Shown here: positions 7,959 to 14,024 of the stretch, piece after piece | Layout: the number at the start of each line of letters is the position of its first letter | Position numbering within the stretch: the stretch's first letter is position 1 | Source of the DNA: an uncultured Clostridia bacterium | Lineage (GTDB): Bacteria; Bacillota; Clostridia; Lachnospirales; Anaerotignaceae | Assembly: GCA_910583755.1 (NCBI GenBank) | Contig: CAJTZO010000021.1 | Coordinates: 1-15,101, forward strand | DNA: 15,101 nt | Direction of reading: 5' to 3' | Position numbers and translations under genes: made by a program | Notes under the pieces: generated by a model | The model's input: only the letters and a program-made list of their open reading frames with translations | What the model was told of the DNA's origin: nothing | Databases searched by the model: none

Positions 7959-7991
7959 GCACCCGACATCTTCTGTTCGACTATCAATCAT
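7938..7991 (-). CDS. Possible 17-residue leader peptide in the attenuator
   Basis: A short frame encodes MIDSRTEDVGCARLLKK and stops inside the terminator hairpin. GGAGGA lies 13 bases upstream, which is long for a ribosome binding site, although the intervening hairpin (AATCAT-CGCA-ATGATT) could shorten the distance. If translated, ribosome position could control the terminator as in antibiotic-resistance leaders. The competing explanation is that this stretch is an RNA aptamer and the frame is accidental. The tandem leader before MATE1 offers only a four-codon frame in one copy and none in the other, so I favour the RNA explanation. Confidence 0.2.
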   Translation of the reverse strand: MIDSRTEDVGCARLLKK

Positions 7992-8018
7992 TGCGATGAT
8001 TTGTCCTCCGATGACATA
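7959..8018 (-). promoter_or_regulatory. Structured leader C with CATCGGAGGAC box (riboswitch candidate)
   Basis: On the minus strand, starting three bases after the MarR2 stop codon: TGTCATCGGAGGAC, a linker, then a hairpin AATCAT-CGCA-ATGATT, GATAGTCGA, a second small hairpin (ACA-gaaga-TGT), CGGGTGC, and the terminator. The CATCGGAGGAC box and CGNA-loop hairpin match aptamer A upstream of MATE1, but a longer insertion precedes the GC-rich tail. It may be a diverged guanidine-IV-type element, or a different regulator sharing the first half. TATAAT in the last MarR2 codons (about 8024-8029) is suitably placed for a local start, but no clear -35 is seen. Confidence 0.5.
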
Positions 8019-8465
8019 TTATAATATTCTGTTGATTTCTTCTTCTAATATCTTTATATGCTTTTGTGTGATTCCTAATAATACCTCTCGTTCCTGCTCA
8101 CTCAAACGAAGAAATGACTTTTCTTCTGCTTGAACAAGAGGGACAATTTTCTCTTTTACAAGTTGTTCTCCCATTTTGGTAAAAAAGAATTGTTTATTTT
8201 TTTTGCTGTTTGGTACTAAACTTAATGTAATAAGACCTTGTTTTTCTAAAGATTTCAACGCAGAATTAATTGTTTGAGGTACAAAAAACCATATTTCACA
8301 CAACTCTGTCTGAGTACAAGGACAGCCCTTTTCATACAGAGAATACAATAACCAAAAAGCTGCGTCAGATATTCCAATACTTTTAGCATAATTATGGTAA
8401 AGAACATTCATTCTTTTATGTGCTTGGTTAAATGTTGCCAGTACCAATACAATTGGTGTTTTCAT
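8019..8465 (-). CDS. MarR-family transcriptional regulator (MarR2)
   Basis: A 148-residue winged-helix MarR protein. The HTH is at about residues 50-75 (TQTELCEIWFFVPQTINSALKSLEKQGL), then a wing (SKKNKQFFFTKMGEQL) and a C-terminal dimerisation helix (QKHIKILEEEINRIL). It is a paralog of MarR1 at 326-784 but too diverged to be a recent copy. The ATG at 8465 has GGAGGG close upstream. Its promoter carries two ATCCGA..TCGGAT-type sites, so autorepression is likely. Upstream lies a decayed MATE C-terminus and downstream the attenuator and kinase-MATE2 genes, so it probably controls efflux. The ligand is unknown. Confidence 0.92.
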   Translation of the reverse strand: MKTPIVLVLATFNQAHKRMNVLYHNYAKSIGISDAAFWLLYSLYEKGCPCTQTELCEIWFFVPQTINSALKSLEKQGLITLSLVPNSKKNKQFFFTKMGEQLVKEKIVPLVQAEEKSFLRLSEQEREVLLGITQKHIKILEEEINRIL

Positions 8466-8479
8466 TCTTACCCTCCTTT

Positions 8480-8495
8480 TATCCGAAATCGGATA
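8480..8495. promoter_or_regulatory. MarR2 operator 1 (palindrome)
   Basis: TATCCGA-AA-TCGGATA is a perfect inverted repeat with 7-bp arms. It covers the predicted transcription start of MarR2, just downstream of the -10, where bound protein would block transcription. Confidence 0.7.
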
Positions 8496-8501
8496 TAAAT
8501 T

Positions 8502-8530
8502 ATATTAATCTAAATTCGGATAAAAGTCAA
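8502..8530 (-). promoter_or_regulatory. Promoter of MarR2
   Basis: On the minus strand TTGACT (8530-8525), a 17-bp spacer and TAATAT (8507-8502). The spacer contains operator 2 and the start region contains operator 1. Confidence 0.75.
8508..8521. promoter_or_regulatory. MarR2 operator 2 (degenerate palindrome)
   Basis: ATCTAAATTCGGAT matches operator 1 (ATCCGAAATCGGAT) at 11 of 14 positions, keeps the same half-site spacing, and lies entirely in the promoter spacer, 27 bp from operator 1. Confidence 0.55.
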
Positions 8531-8560
8531 GAAATTTTTTAAAAAATTTTGTTTTCTTAA

Positions 8561-8763
8561 TTATTTTGATTTTACTTGCATAGATATTGCTTTTGTATAT
8601 TGTGTCATTTTTATTGCCACATAAATCGAAACTAACAATTTTGTTATTGGCATAGCAAACCAGATTACATTTACTCCAAAAATGACAGGAAGCACACAAA
8701 TTAAAATTCCGCTGATGATAGCTCCTCTGAAAACAGACACTGTCAAGCCTATAATTACAAATA
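8561..8763 (-). pseudogene. C-terminal remnant of a MATE exporter
   Basis: About 65 codons in one open frame correspond to the end of a MATE protein: VSVFRGAIISGILICVLPV and FAMPITKLLVSIYVAIKM align with VSVLRG.IISGILIYVLPV and LAMPITEVIVGIYVLIRI of MATE1. The upstream 370 residues are gone; the sequence becomes low-complexity AT at about 8765. The fragment stops at 8561, just before the MarR2 promoter, so its position relative to MarR2 is the same as MATE1 to MarR1. It is not expected to be functional. Confidence 0.85.
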
Positions 8764-9109
8764 AAAAATATTAAAAATAATTTATACAAAATTACATTGA
8801 ATTTTATTTATTTTAATATTAAAGCACAAGAAATAAATAGCTTTATTAATTAAATTTGCAAATATTTTATAATAAAAATAGAATAATTTTTTAAAAAAGA
8901 GAGCAAAGCAAATATGAAAAATCTAAAAGGTGTTGTAATTATTTTATTGGTTATAAAACATATTTTGAAAAATTTTTCTATAAAAAATATAAGTATTAAT
9001 TTAAAAATTTCTTTCTAATTTTATATAAGTATTTTTGAAGATTTTTATAAGAAATAAAAATAATTAAAAATCAAAAATATTGTATACAGAAGTAAATTTA
9101 TAATGATTG
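8764..9109. other. AT-rich gene-free stretch
   Basis: Nearly all A and T, with no start codon-RBS-frame combination worth calling and no strong hairpin. It is probably eroded DNA left after loss of the MATE gene whose 3' end lies at 8561-8763. Confidence 0.5.
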
Positions 9110-9205
9110 CAAGCAGGGGAAAGGGATATCCCTTTCCATGCTTGTTGGTGTTCCCCCAAACCCCAAATGCAAATTTTTTTGAAATTTGCAAAACGCCTTC
9201 GGCGT
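9110..9205. repeat. Cluster of three strong hairpins
   Basis: First, CAAGCA (9110-9115) pairs with TGCTTG (9139-9144) around the perfect 20-bp palindrome GGAAAGGGATATCCCTTTCC (9118-9137). Second, TGCAAATTT (9168-9176) pairs with AAATTTGCA (9182-9190). Third, ACGCC (9193-9197) pairs with GGCGT (9201-9205) and is followed by T-rich sequence on the plus strand. The block is GC-richer than its surroundings and looks like a dispersed palindromic repeat unit or compound bidirectional terminator rather than a gene. Confidence 0.6.
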
Positions 9206-9610
9206 GGCTTTTCCTTTTTTTGGAATATCATTTTTGTTGCACTATATATAAATTTTACTACAAAAAATAAAAGCATTTTCAATAAAATTTTTAAGTAAAA
9301 AATTCCTTACTTTCTTAAAAGTTTTACAAAAAAAATTTCCTCTTAGTAGCCTAAAATATAAAATTTCTTTGTTCCTTTTTTATGTATTATCAATAAGAAT
9401 TACTATTAAAAAATAAAATTGTTTTCATAATAAATTTTGCAAAAAAAATCTTTCTCAATAGCTAAAAAGAAAAAATTTCTGTTTCTTTTTTTGCTATCAA
9501 GAAAGAAAATTATTGATAAAACAATACTACTCCCTATATATATAATATATACATACATTATATATACCCCCCTATAATTTATAAAATAATATAAATACCT
9601 TATATTTGTT
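9206..9610. other. AT-rich region with a degenerate direct repeat
   Basis: No gene is visible. Two similar stretches begin TTTT(A/G)CAAAAAAAAT at 9322 and 9435 and continue with AAAATTTCT and a T-run, ending near 9400 and 9510. The copies are imperfect and low in complexity. A block of alternating TA followed by CCCCCC lies at 9540-9580. Confidence 0.4.
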
Positions 9611-9641
9611 TTCAGAGCGTTGTAAATACAACACTTCTGAA
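9611..9641. repeat. Nested palindrome, GTTGTA site 1
   Basis: GTTGTA-AA-TACAAC (9619-9632) sits inside a larger inverted repeat TTCAGA...TCTGAA (9611-9616 and 9636-9641). The inner palindrome recurs at 9697-9710. It may be an operator pair or a hairpin; T-rich sequence follows on the plus strand. No gene is adjacent to assign it to. Confidence 0.5.
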
Positions 9642-9696
9642 GGCTGTTTTTATTTTATTGACTTTAATACTTCTGTTTATACTTATTTCTAAAAAC

Positions 9697-9710
9697 GTTG
9701 TAGATACAAC
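9697..9710. repeat. Palindrome, GTTGTA site 2
   Basis: GTTGTA-GA-TACAAC, with both arms identical to site 1 and its axis 78 bp further right. A preceding C and following A are also shared. Confidence 0.5.
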
Positions 9711-9788
9711 ATTCCGAACAGTAGTTATAAGCATCTGTTCCAAATTACTGCTTTTTATGTTTAAAAAAGCAATTCCCCCTTGTCAACT

Positions 9789-9817
9789 AAAAAACAGAAA
9801 CGTGACACGTTTCTGTT
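9789..9817 (-). terminator. Intrinsic terminator at the element's left edge
   Basis: A perfect 11-bp stem, AACAGAAACGT with ACGTTTCTGTT and a 3-nt loop. On the minus strand it is followed by a T-run (9794-9789). It would stop transcription leaving the integrase gene before it reaches the flanking DNA. Confidence 0.75.
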
Positions 9818-9894
9818 AATAGTAAACAAAGAAGACCCTACCATCGAAAACTGGAGTGTATCCCTTTTCGTCGGAGGTATTATATAAAAAATCC

Positions 9895-9951
9895 TATAGA
9901 GCAAAAAGTATTAAAAAATGCTGTAAATACCATATTTTAATACTTTCTATA
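9895..9951 (-). terminator. Long AT-rich inverted repeat after the integrase
   Basis: AAAGTATTAAAA (9905-9916) and TTTTAATACTTT (9935-9946) form a 12-bp stem, with outer arms TATAGA (9895-9900) and TCTATA (9946-9951). On the minus strand it lies 20 bp past the integrase stop and ends in a short T-run. It is a weak terminator by GC content, or a recombination end site. Confidence 0.45.
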
Positions 9952-9970
9952 TAATTACTTTCTTTTATAT

Positions 9971-11170
9971 TTATGTCTTTTTGTCCCCTTTTTGTCCCAC
10001 TTTATAATGAAGATTTAATTTTTGTTCTAGGGTATCAGCTGCAGCTTTATCAGCGTCCATTAATGCATGTACATATATATTTGTTGTAGATAAGTTGGAA
10101 TGTCCTAGACGGCTTGATACGGTTTTAATATTTGTACCACTAGCTAATAAAACTGTAGCAGCTGTATGACGAAGGGCATGAAACTTAATATGGGGAATGT
10201 TATGCCTTTTTAAAAATTTACTAAACCATGTATAAATATATCTTGTTGCAATAAACTCTCCTTTTTGAGTGGTAAAAAGCATGTGATTACTATTCCAGTC
10301 TTGTGTAGAAATTAGTCTTTGTTCTGTTTGTCTATTTTTATAATACTTCAACATTTCAATCATATAATCTGGTATTGTAATAGTGCGATTACCACTGTTT
10401 GATTTCGGTAGTTTTATCCCTCTTATTCCATTAATGTAATACATACTTTTGCAAATTTTAACTTGCTTTTTTTCCCAGTCAATATCCTCCCATTGTAAAG
10501 CAGCTAATTCACCCAGACGGCATCCTGTACATAAAGCTAAATGGATTAAAACTTTCCACATAATTGGCTCACCTTCTAGGCATTCTAAAAGATTTCTGAT
10601 TCCTTTTTCATCTAAAATAGTAATGGTTGCCGGTGGAATTTTGGGCAAAGTTACATTTGCTGAAATAGAAGGATTGTACTCTAAAAATCCCATTTTGTAG
10701 GCAAAATGAAATACAGACTGTAAAATTACAAAATATTTTTTTATAGTTGCAGGTGACAAAGTAGTACCATTTTGTGTCTTTTGTTCAGAGAGAACATTAA
10801 TAAACTTCTGTAGGTGTAAAGGCGTAATATCTGCTATTCTTAAATGCCCAAGCATGGGAATAATATAAACATTGATTGTATTTTTATAATTGTGATATGT
10901 AGTAGGAGAAAACGCTTTTTTCTGCATTTCTAAATAAATACCGCACAATGTATATAATTTGATTTTTTTATCACTTTTAACAGCAGTACCCCTCTTTACT
11001 TTTTCTTCAAATTGCACTGCAACTTTATTTAATTCTTTTTCAATTTGGCGGGGTGTCATAGTTTCGTCAGGCTTCCATGTCATAGACTCTACTATTTTTT
11101 TGCCAGAAACATCTGTACCACAAGACACTCGTATCTGGTAGGAGTTTCCCCGTTTTCTAATAGTTGACAT
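9971..11170 (-). CDS. Tyrosine-type site-specific integrase
   Basis: Recombinase of 399 residues that integrates and excises the mobile element. The N-terminal AP2-like arm-binding region reads MSTIRKRGNSYQIRV. A SAM-like core-binding domain spans about 70-170. The catalytic domain carries R218 (TGCRLGEL), a likely K256 (KLPKSNSG), H331 and R334 (HALRHT), H357 (LGHSN) and nucleophile Y366 (TNIYVH). All expected catalytic residues are present, so the enzyme is probably active. The frame extends to 11254, but MSTIRKRG at 11170 matches the family start and has AAAGGA upstream; the extra 28 residues resemble no domain. The gene points out of the element, and the attachment site should lie just beyond its 3' end. 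No excisionase is seen next to it. Confidence 0.94.
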   Translation of the reverse strand: MSTIRKRGNSYQIRVSCGTDVSGKKIVESMTWKPDETMTPRQIEKELNKVAVQFEEKVKRGTAVKSDKKIKLYTLCGIYLEMQKKAFSPTTYHNYKNTINVYIIPMLGHLRIADITPLHLQKFINVLSEQKTQNGTTLSPATIKKYFVILQSVFHFAYKMGFLEYNPSISANVTLPKIPPATITILDEKGIRNLLECLEGEPIMWKVLIHLALCTGCRLGELAALQWEDIDWEKKQVKICKSMYYINGIRGIKLPKSNSGNRTITIPDYMIEMLKYYKNRQTEQRLISTQDWNSNHMLFTTQKGEFIATRYIYTWFSKFLKRHNIPHIKFHALRHTAATVLLASGTNIKTVSSRLGHSNLSTTNIYVHALMDADKAAADTLEQKLNLHYKVGQKGDKKT

Positions 11171-11268
11171 ATATATCAAATCCTTTCTTGTTTTTCTGAA
11201 AAAAACTTGAAAGTGTAGAGCGACTTTGATATAATAGATAAAAGGATACCCCAATAAAAATCCTTATT

Positions 11269-11306
11269 AAAAAACCCTTTTTTGTTTGCGCAGGAAGGGT
11301 TTTTTT
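11269..11306. terminator. Bidirectional terminator between repA and integrase
   Basis: AAACCCTT (11272-11279) pairs with AAGGGTTT (11295-11302). T-runs flank both sides: six on the minus strand (11274-11269) and seven on the plus strand (11300-11306). It directly follows the repA stop, so the integrase is likely transcribed from its own promoter. Confidence 0.8.
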
Positions 11307-11312
11307 CTGTCA

Positions 11313-12533
11313 TTAAGCATTGCAGCAATATACAGGTCGGCTATAGTGCATTTCTCTGTTCTGCAGATGCTGGCTGTAATGCAGTTGTCTTGTTTGTCTG
11401 GCATGATAAAGGGCTGTACGGGTATAAGCCACAATATTTACGATTTCGCTTTCTGTATTGGTTAAACATCTCAATACGTAATCGATGTCGCGAAGATTTA
11501 ACTTTGAATACACACTTTTTACAACCTCTGTATTGCGTTCTTCTCCTGCAATACGGATAGTTTCTTTTTGGGTTGTCATAACATCCACAATCGTTTCTAC
11601 AAGATTATCAACCATGTCCATTTCTTCTTTGCTTTTTTGGATTTCAAAAGCAAAGTATTCGATATTTTTCTTGATAAGTTCACGACAAGCGTTTGCTTCT
11701 GCAAGACTACATGTTTTTGCTTTTGGAGTAGGTAAATTGTTCGTATATATTTTTCTATCATCATCTATCTTATCTTGATATGGATAATGATACTGATATG
11801 ATTTATATATACTAGAATTAATATTACTAAGATTAATATTACTAGACTGCATTTTTTGCAGGTGACAACTGCAATTTTTACCGGTATCAACTGCATTTTT
11901 TGCAGGTGAAACAGACTCATCAAAGGATACTTCTTTTTTCATTTCTTCTTTTTGTGCTTCCTCAAATTTTTCGGAAGCAATCCAGTATTCCTTCATAGCA
12001 TTTCGATAGTCTGTTCCATCTACAAATTCTTTTCGCAAAGGTCGTTTTGGTTCTTGTAGTCTTTCTTGTTTTGTTTCTTGTACTGCATTTTCTTTTTTAG
12101 GTTCTTGAGGCGCCATATTTTTTGGTTTAGGTGCTTCTGGTTTAGGTTCTTCAGATTCTTTATCAAGTTGCGCATCACAAGAAACAACTTCTGTATCGCG
12201 ATATAACTTTACGTAAATAATGTAGGCTTGTCCCTTTCTATTTTGGAAGCGTTCAATCAAGCCAAAAGTTGCTAATTCCTTCAATAATTTTAAGGCAGTG
12301 CGTTCACTACATTGGAAATCGTCCATGACTTGGGCAGCGGTATAGATAATATAAACTCTTTTTTCGTCATCAAACCAGTTATTGTGATTGGAAAGATTGG
12401 CGCGTTCTACCATAAGGGCATATAAAGCCTTTGCATTGACAGAAAGCCCCTTGAAAGTGTCAGAAAATAAGGTGCGAAAATTGAAAAGATAATTTTGTGT
12501 AGGATTACTGAAATAATAGTCAAAATTTTTCAT
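11313..12533 (-). CDS. Replication initiator protein A (RepA_N with DUF6017-like C-terminus)
   Basis: A 406-residue initiator of the type found on low-GC Gram-positive plasmids and integrative elements. Residues about 1-90 match the RepA_N winged-helix region (YLFNFRTLFSDTFKGLSVNAKALYALM..., then QCSERTALKLLKELATFGLI). Residues about 125-210 are a charged, proline- and lysine-rich linker of low complexity. The C-terminal 110 residues (including LRDIDYVLRCLTNTESEIVN and VAYTRTALYHAR) resemble DUF6017, the usual partner domain. It should bind the element's origin, often located inside the rep gene, and allow replication of the excised form. The start at 12533 has AAGGAGG eight bases upstream. 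A small antisense RNA candidate lies across its leader (12601-12670). The SWIM gene lies 163 bp upstream. Confidence 0.88.
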   Translation of the reverse strand: MKNFDYYFSNPTQNYLFNFRTLFSDTFKGLSVNAKALYALMVERANLSNHNNWFDDEKRVYIIYTAAQVMDDFQCSERTALKLLKELATFGLIERFQNRKGQAYIIYVKLYRDTEVVSCDAQLDKESEEPKPEAPKPKNMAPQEPKKENAVQETKQERLQEPKRPLRKEFVDGTDYRNAMKEYWIASEKFEEAQKEEMKKEVSFDESVSPAKNAVDTGKNCSCHLQKMQSSNINLSNINSSIYKSYQYHYPYQDKIDDDRKIYTNNLPTPKAKTCSLAEANACRELIKKNIEYFAFEIQKSKEEMDMVDNLVETIVDVMTTQKETIRIAGEERNTEVVKSVYSKLNLRDIDYVLRCLTNTESEIVNIVAYTRTALYHARQTRQLHYSQHLQNREMHYSRPVYCCNA

Positions 12534-12585
12534 AAAAAAAACCTCCTTAATTTTTCAAAAAACTATAGAAAAATAAGAGGTACTA

Positions 12586-12594
12586 TGATATAAT
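12586..12594 (+). promoter_or_regulatory. Extended -10 promoter of the antisense RNA
   Basis: TGATATAAT is a perfect extended -10 (TGnTATAAT). The -35 region is weak, which is tolerable for this promoter class. The start is predicted near 12601. Confidence 0.65.
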
Positions 12595-12600
12595 TAACCT

Positions 12601-12670
12601 GTTTGTGGGGTGTTATATCTTATAGCACACACTTATTAATGTCCTTGTGCTGGAACACAAGGGCATTTTT
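12601..12670 (+). ncRNA. Candidate countertranscribed RNA over the repA leader
   Basis: About 70 nt, running from an extended -10 promoter to an intrinsic terminator with no reading frame between. It contains a first stem-loop GTGTTAT-atctt-ATAGCAC (12610-12628, one G-U pair) and the terminator stem-loop. It is complementary to the untranslated region between the SWIM gene (ends 12697) and the repA start (12533), so any repA transcript entering from upstream would carry the target. Antisense RNAs in this position control RepA synthesis and copy number on related plasmids. Assignment is by position and structure only. Confidence 0.65.
12640..12670 (+). terminator. Terminator of the antisense RNA
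   Basis: TGTCCTTGTG (12640-12649) pairs with CACAAGGGCA (12656-12665), a 10-bp stem with one G-U pair and a 6-nt loop, followed by five T residues. No plus-strand protein gene lies upstream, so it most likely ends a small RNA. Confidence 0.85.
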
Positions 12671-12696
12671 CTGATTTATTGAATCTTTATTGTTTA

Positions 12697-13572
12697 TTAC
12701 CAAGTAAAAGTTACAAGTGTTTTATTTGTTCTATCTACTATGTTAGCATCATCTCCAAGAAAACCTCTTTGTTTTAATAAAGCTGTTATTTCATCATTTG
12801 GATATTCTACAACTTCATGCATATCTGCACCATCATAATAGGTATATGGATAAAACTTTCTTAAAAGATAACGGTATAGCTTCATTTTTATATTCGTAAA
12901 TGTGTCACTAATTCTTACAACAATTTTTTTTTCACATTCTGTTTGTACATATTCAGGCAAATGTAATAAGGCTAAACGAATCAATTCTTCCTGTGGAGTT
13001 TTTATAACACCAACATCAAAACCTTGCTCTTTCAGAAGTTTAACAATCCCTTTTTTTGATAATGCTTTATATTTTAATTCATTATCATTACATTCAACTA
13101 TAACATCTTTATCTAACAACTCTTTTGTTGTATCATTTTTGTTTACTGCAACACGATAGGTTCCTTGACGCATATCGTCAAGGATATAAAACAAAGTATG
13201 TTGTGTTTCTTCAGAGCAACTTTCTACAATATCAAGTGCTGGTATTAATTCAAGACCATTCTTGTTTTTAGGTATTTTTATTTTCGATGTATCACTAATA
13301 GGATTCCCTTCTATTAAGTGAAGTTCCATTGCTAAACGATAGATATGTTTGCAAGGTAGCTTTCTTTTGCGAAAGTCCCCACAAGGGCAAAAATCAAGAG
13401 ATGTTTCATAACTTCCATTTCTGCCTTGAAAAAAACCATATGTTTTATCTTCTTTATCTTCTACTTTAATAGGTGTTAAGTCAGCTTTTTGAGCAGAAAT
13501 AAGTCGTTTTTTTCCATCTAAAGATTCATGTACTTTACAATCCCATTTTTGCCATATTTCTTCATTTGTCAT
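12697..13572 (-). CDS. SWIM zinc-finger protein of unknown function
   Basis: A 291-residue protein with a SWIM motif, CxC...CxH, formed by C62, C64, C74 and H76 (FCPCGDFRKRKLPCKHIYRL). SWIM fingers bind zinc and take part in DNA or protein contacts. The rest (about 95-291) is not recognised. It contains a charged C-terminal half with LLKEQGFDVG and an internal KMKLYRYLLRKFYPYTYYDG segment. The start at 13572 has a clear AAAGGGGG site. It follows the cI-like repressor by 43 bp and precedes repA, so it likely shares the repressor's transcript. A role in replication or element maintenance is guesswork from position. Confidence 0.8.
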   Translation of the reverse strand: MTNEEIWQKWDCKVHESLDGKKRLISAQKADLTPIKVEDKEDKTYGFFQGRNGSYETSLDFCPCGDFRKRKLPCKHIYRLAMELHLIEGNPISDTSKIKIPKNKNGLELIPALDIVESCSEETQHTLFYILDDMRQGTYRVAVNKNDTTKELLDKDVIVECNDNELKYKALSKKGIVKLLKEQGFDVGVIKTPQEELIRLALLHLPEYVQTECEKKIVVRISDTFTNIKMKLYRYLLRKFYPYTYYDGADMHEVVEYPNDEITALLKQRGFLGDDANIVDRTNKTLVTFTW

Positions 13573-13615
13573 TTATGTGACCCCCTTTACTTGTTTTTTA
13601 ATGGTGGAAATGAAA

Positions 13616-13990
13616 TTACATTGCCATACCTTTTTCATTACTTTTTTGATATTCACTTTGAGATAAAAGATAATTTGTATATTTAATTAATTCATTTAAT
13701 CCATTTTCATTTAGATTTTCCGCTTTATTTATTAAAGTTTGAATTTGTGTAGGCAATTTATGAATCAAGTTTGATACAGTCGTATTATTTGTTTCCCATC
13801 CCATTAAAATTGCTGGTGATACTGCCAATATATTAGCTATTTTTTCTATCTTATTAGATGGAATGTTAGTAATAGCATTTGTTTCATACTTATATAATGT
13901 TTGCTTAGAAATATCAGCTTTTTTTGCTAAATCTGTTTGAGTGATATTCAGATTTTCTCTTATTTTTTTTATTCTTTCTCCAACTGTCAT
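13616..13990 (-). CDS. XRE-family repressor, cI-like
   Basis: A 124-residue DNA-binding protein. The HTH_3 domain spans about residues 5-62 (RIKKIRENLNITQTDLAKKADISKQTLYKYE..., then NKIEKIANILAVSPAILMGW). A short C-terminal helical part follows (NKAENLNENGLNELIKYTNYLL). There is no LexA/S24 self-cleavage or ImmA-type domain, so induction must use another route. It is divergent from the Cro-like gene, with a 141-bp promoter-operator region between. It probably represses both itself and the plus-strand genes through the TAACTTnnnAAGTTA sites. Confidence 0.9.
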   Translation of the reverse strand: MTVGERIKKIRENLNITQTDLAKKADISKQTLYKYETNAITNIPSNKIEKIANILAVSPAILMGWETNNTTVSNLIHKLPTQIQTLINKAENLNENGLNELIKYTNYLLSQSEYQKSNEKGMAM

Positions 13991-14024
13991 ATATTCTCCT
14001 TATCCTTTTTTATTGATATTTTAA

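Noticed and set aside
7930..8133. 67-codon plus-strand frame across leader C
   Set aside because: It runs antisense through the terminator, leader and MarR2 end; it is better explained as a shadow of the structured RNA.
9064..9298. Overlapping frames of 60-70 codons on both strands
   Set aside because: They are produced by the GC-richer hairpin block, have no ribosome binding site, and show no protein-like composition.
9536..9590. Replication origin iterons in the TA-rich block
   Set aside because: Alternating TA without a repeated unit of defined length; it is also outside the integrase-bounded element that carries repA.
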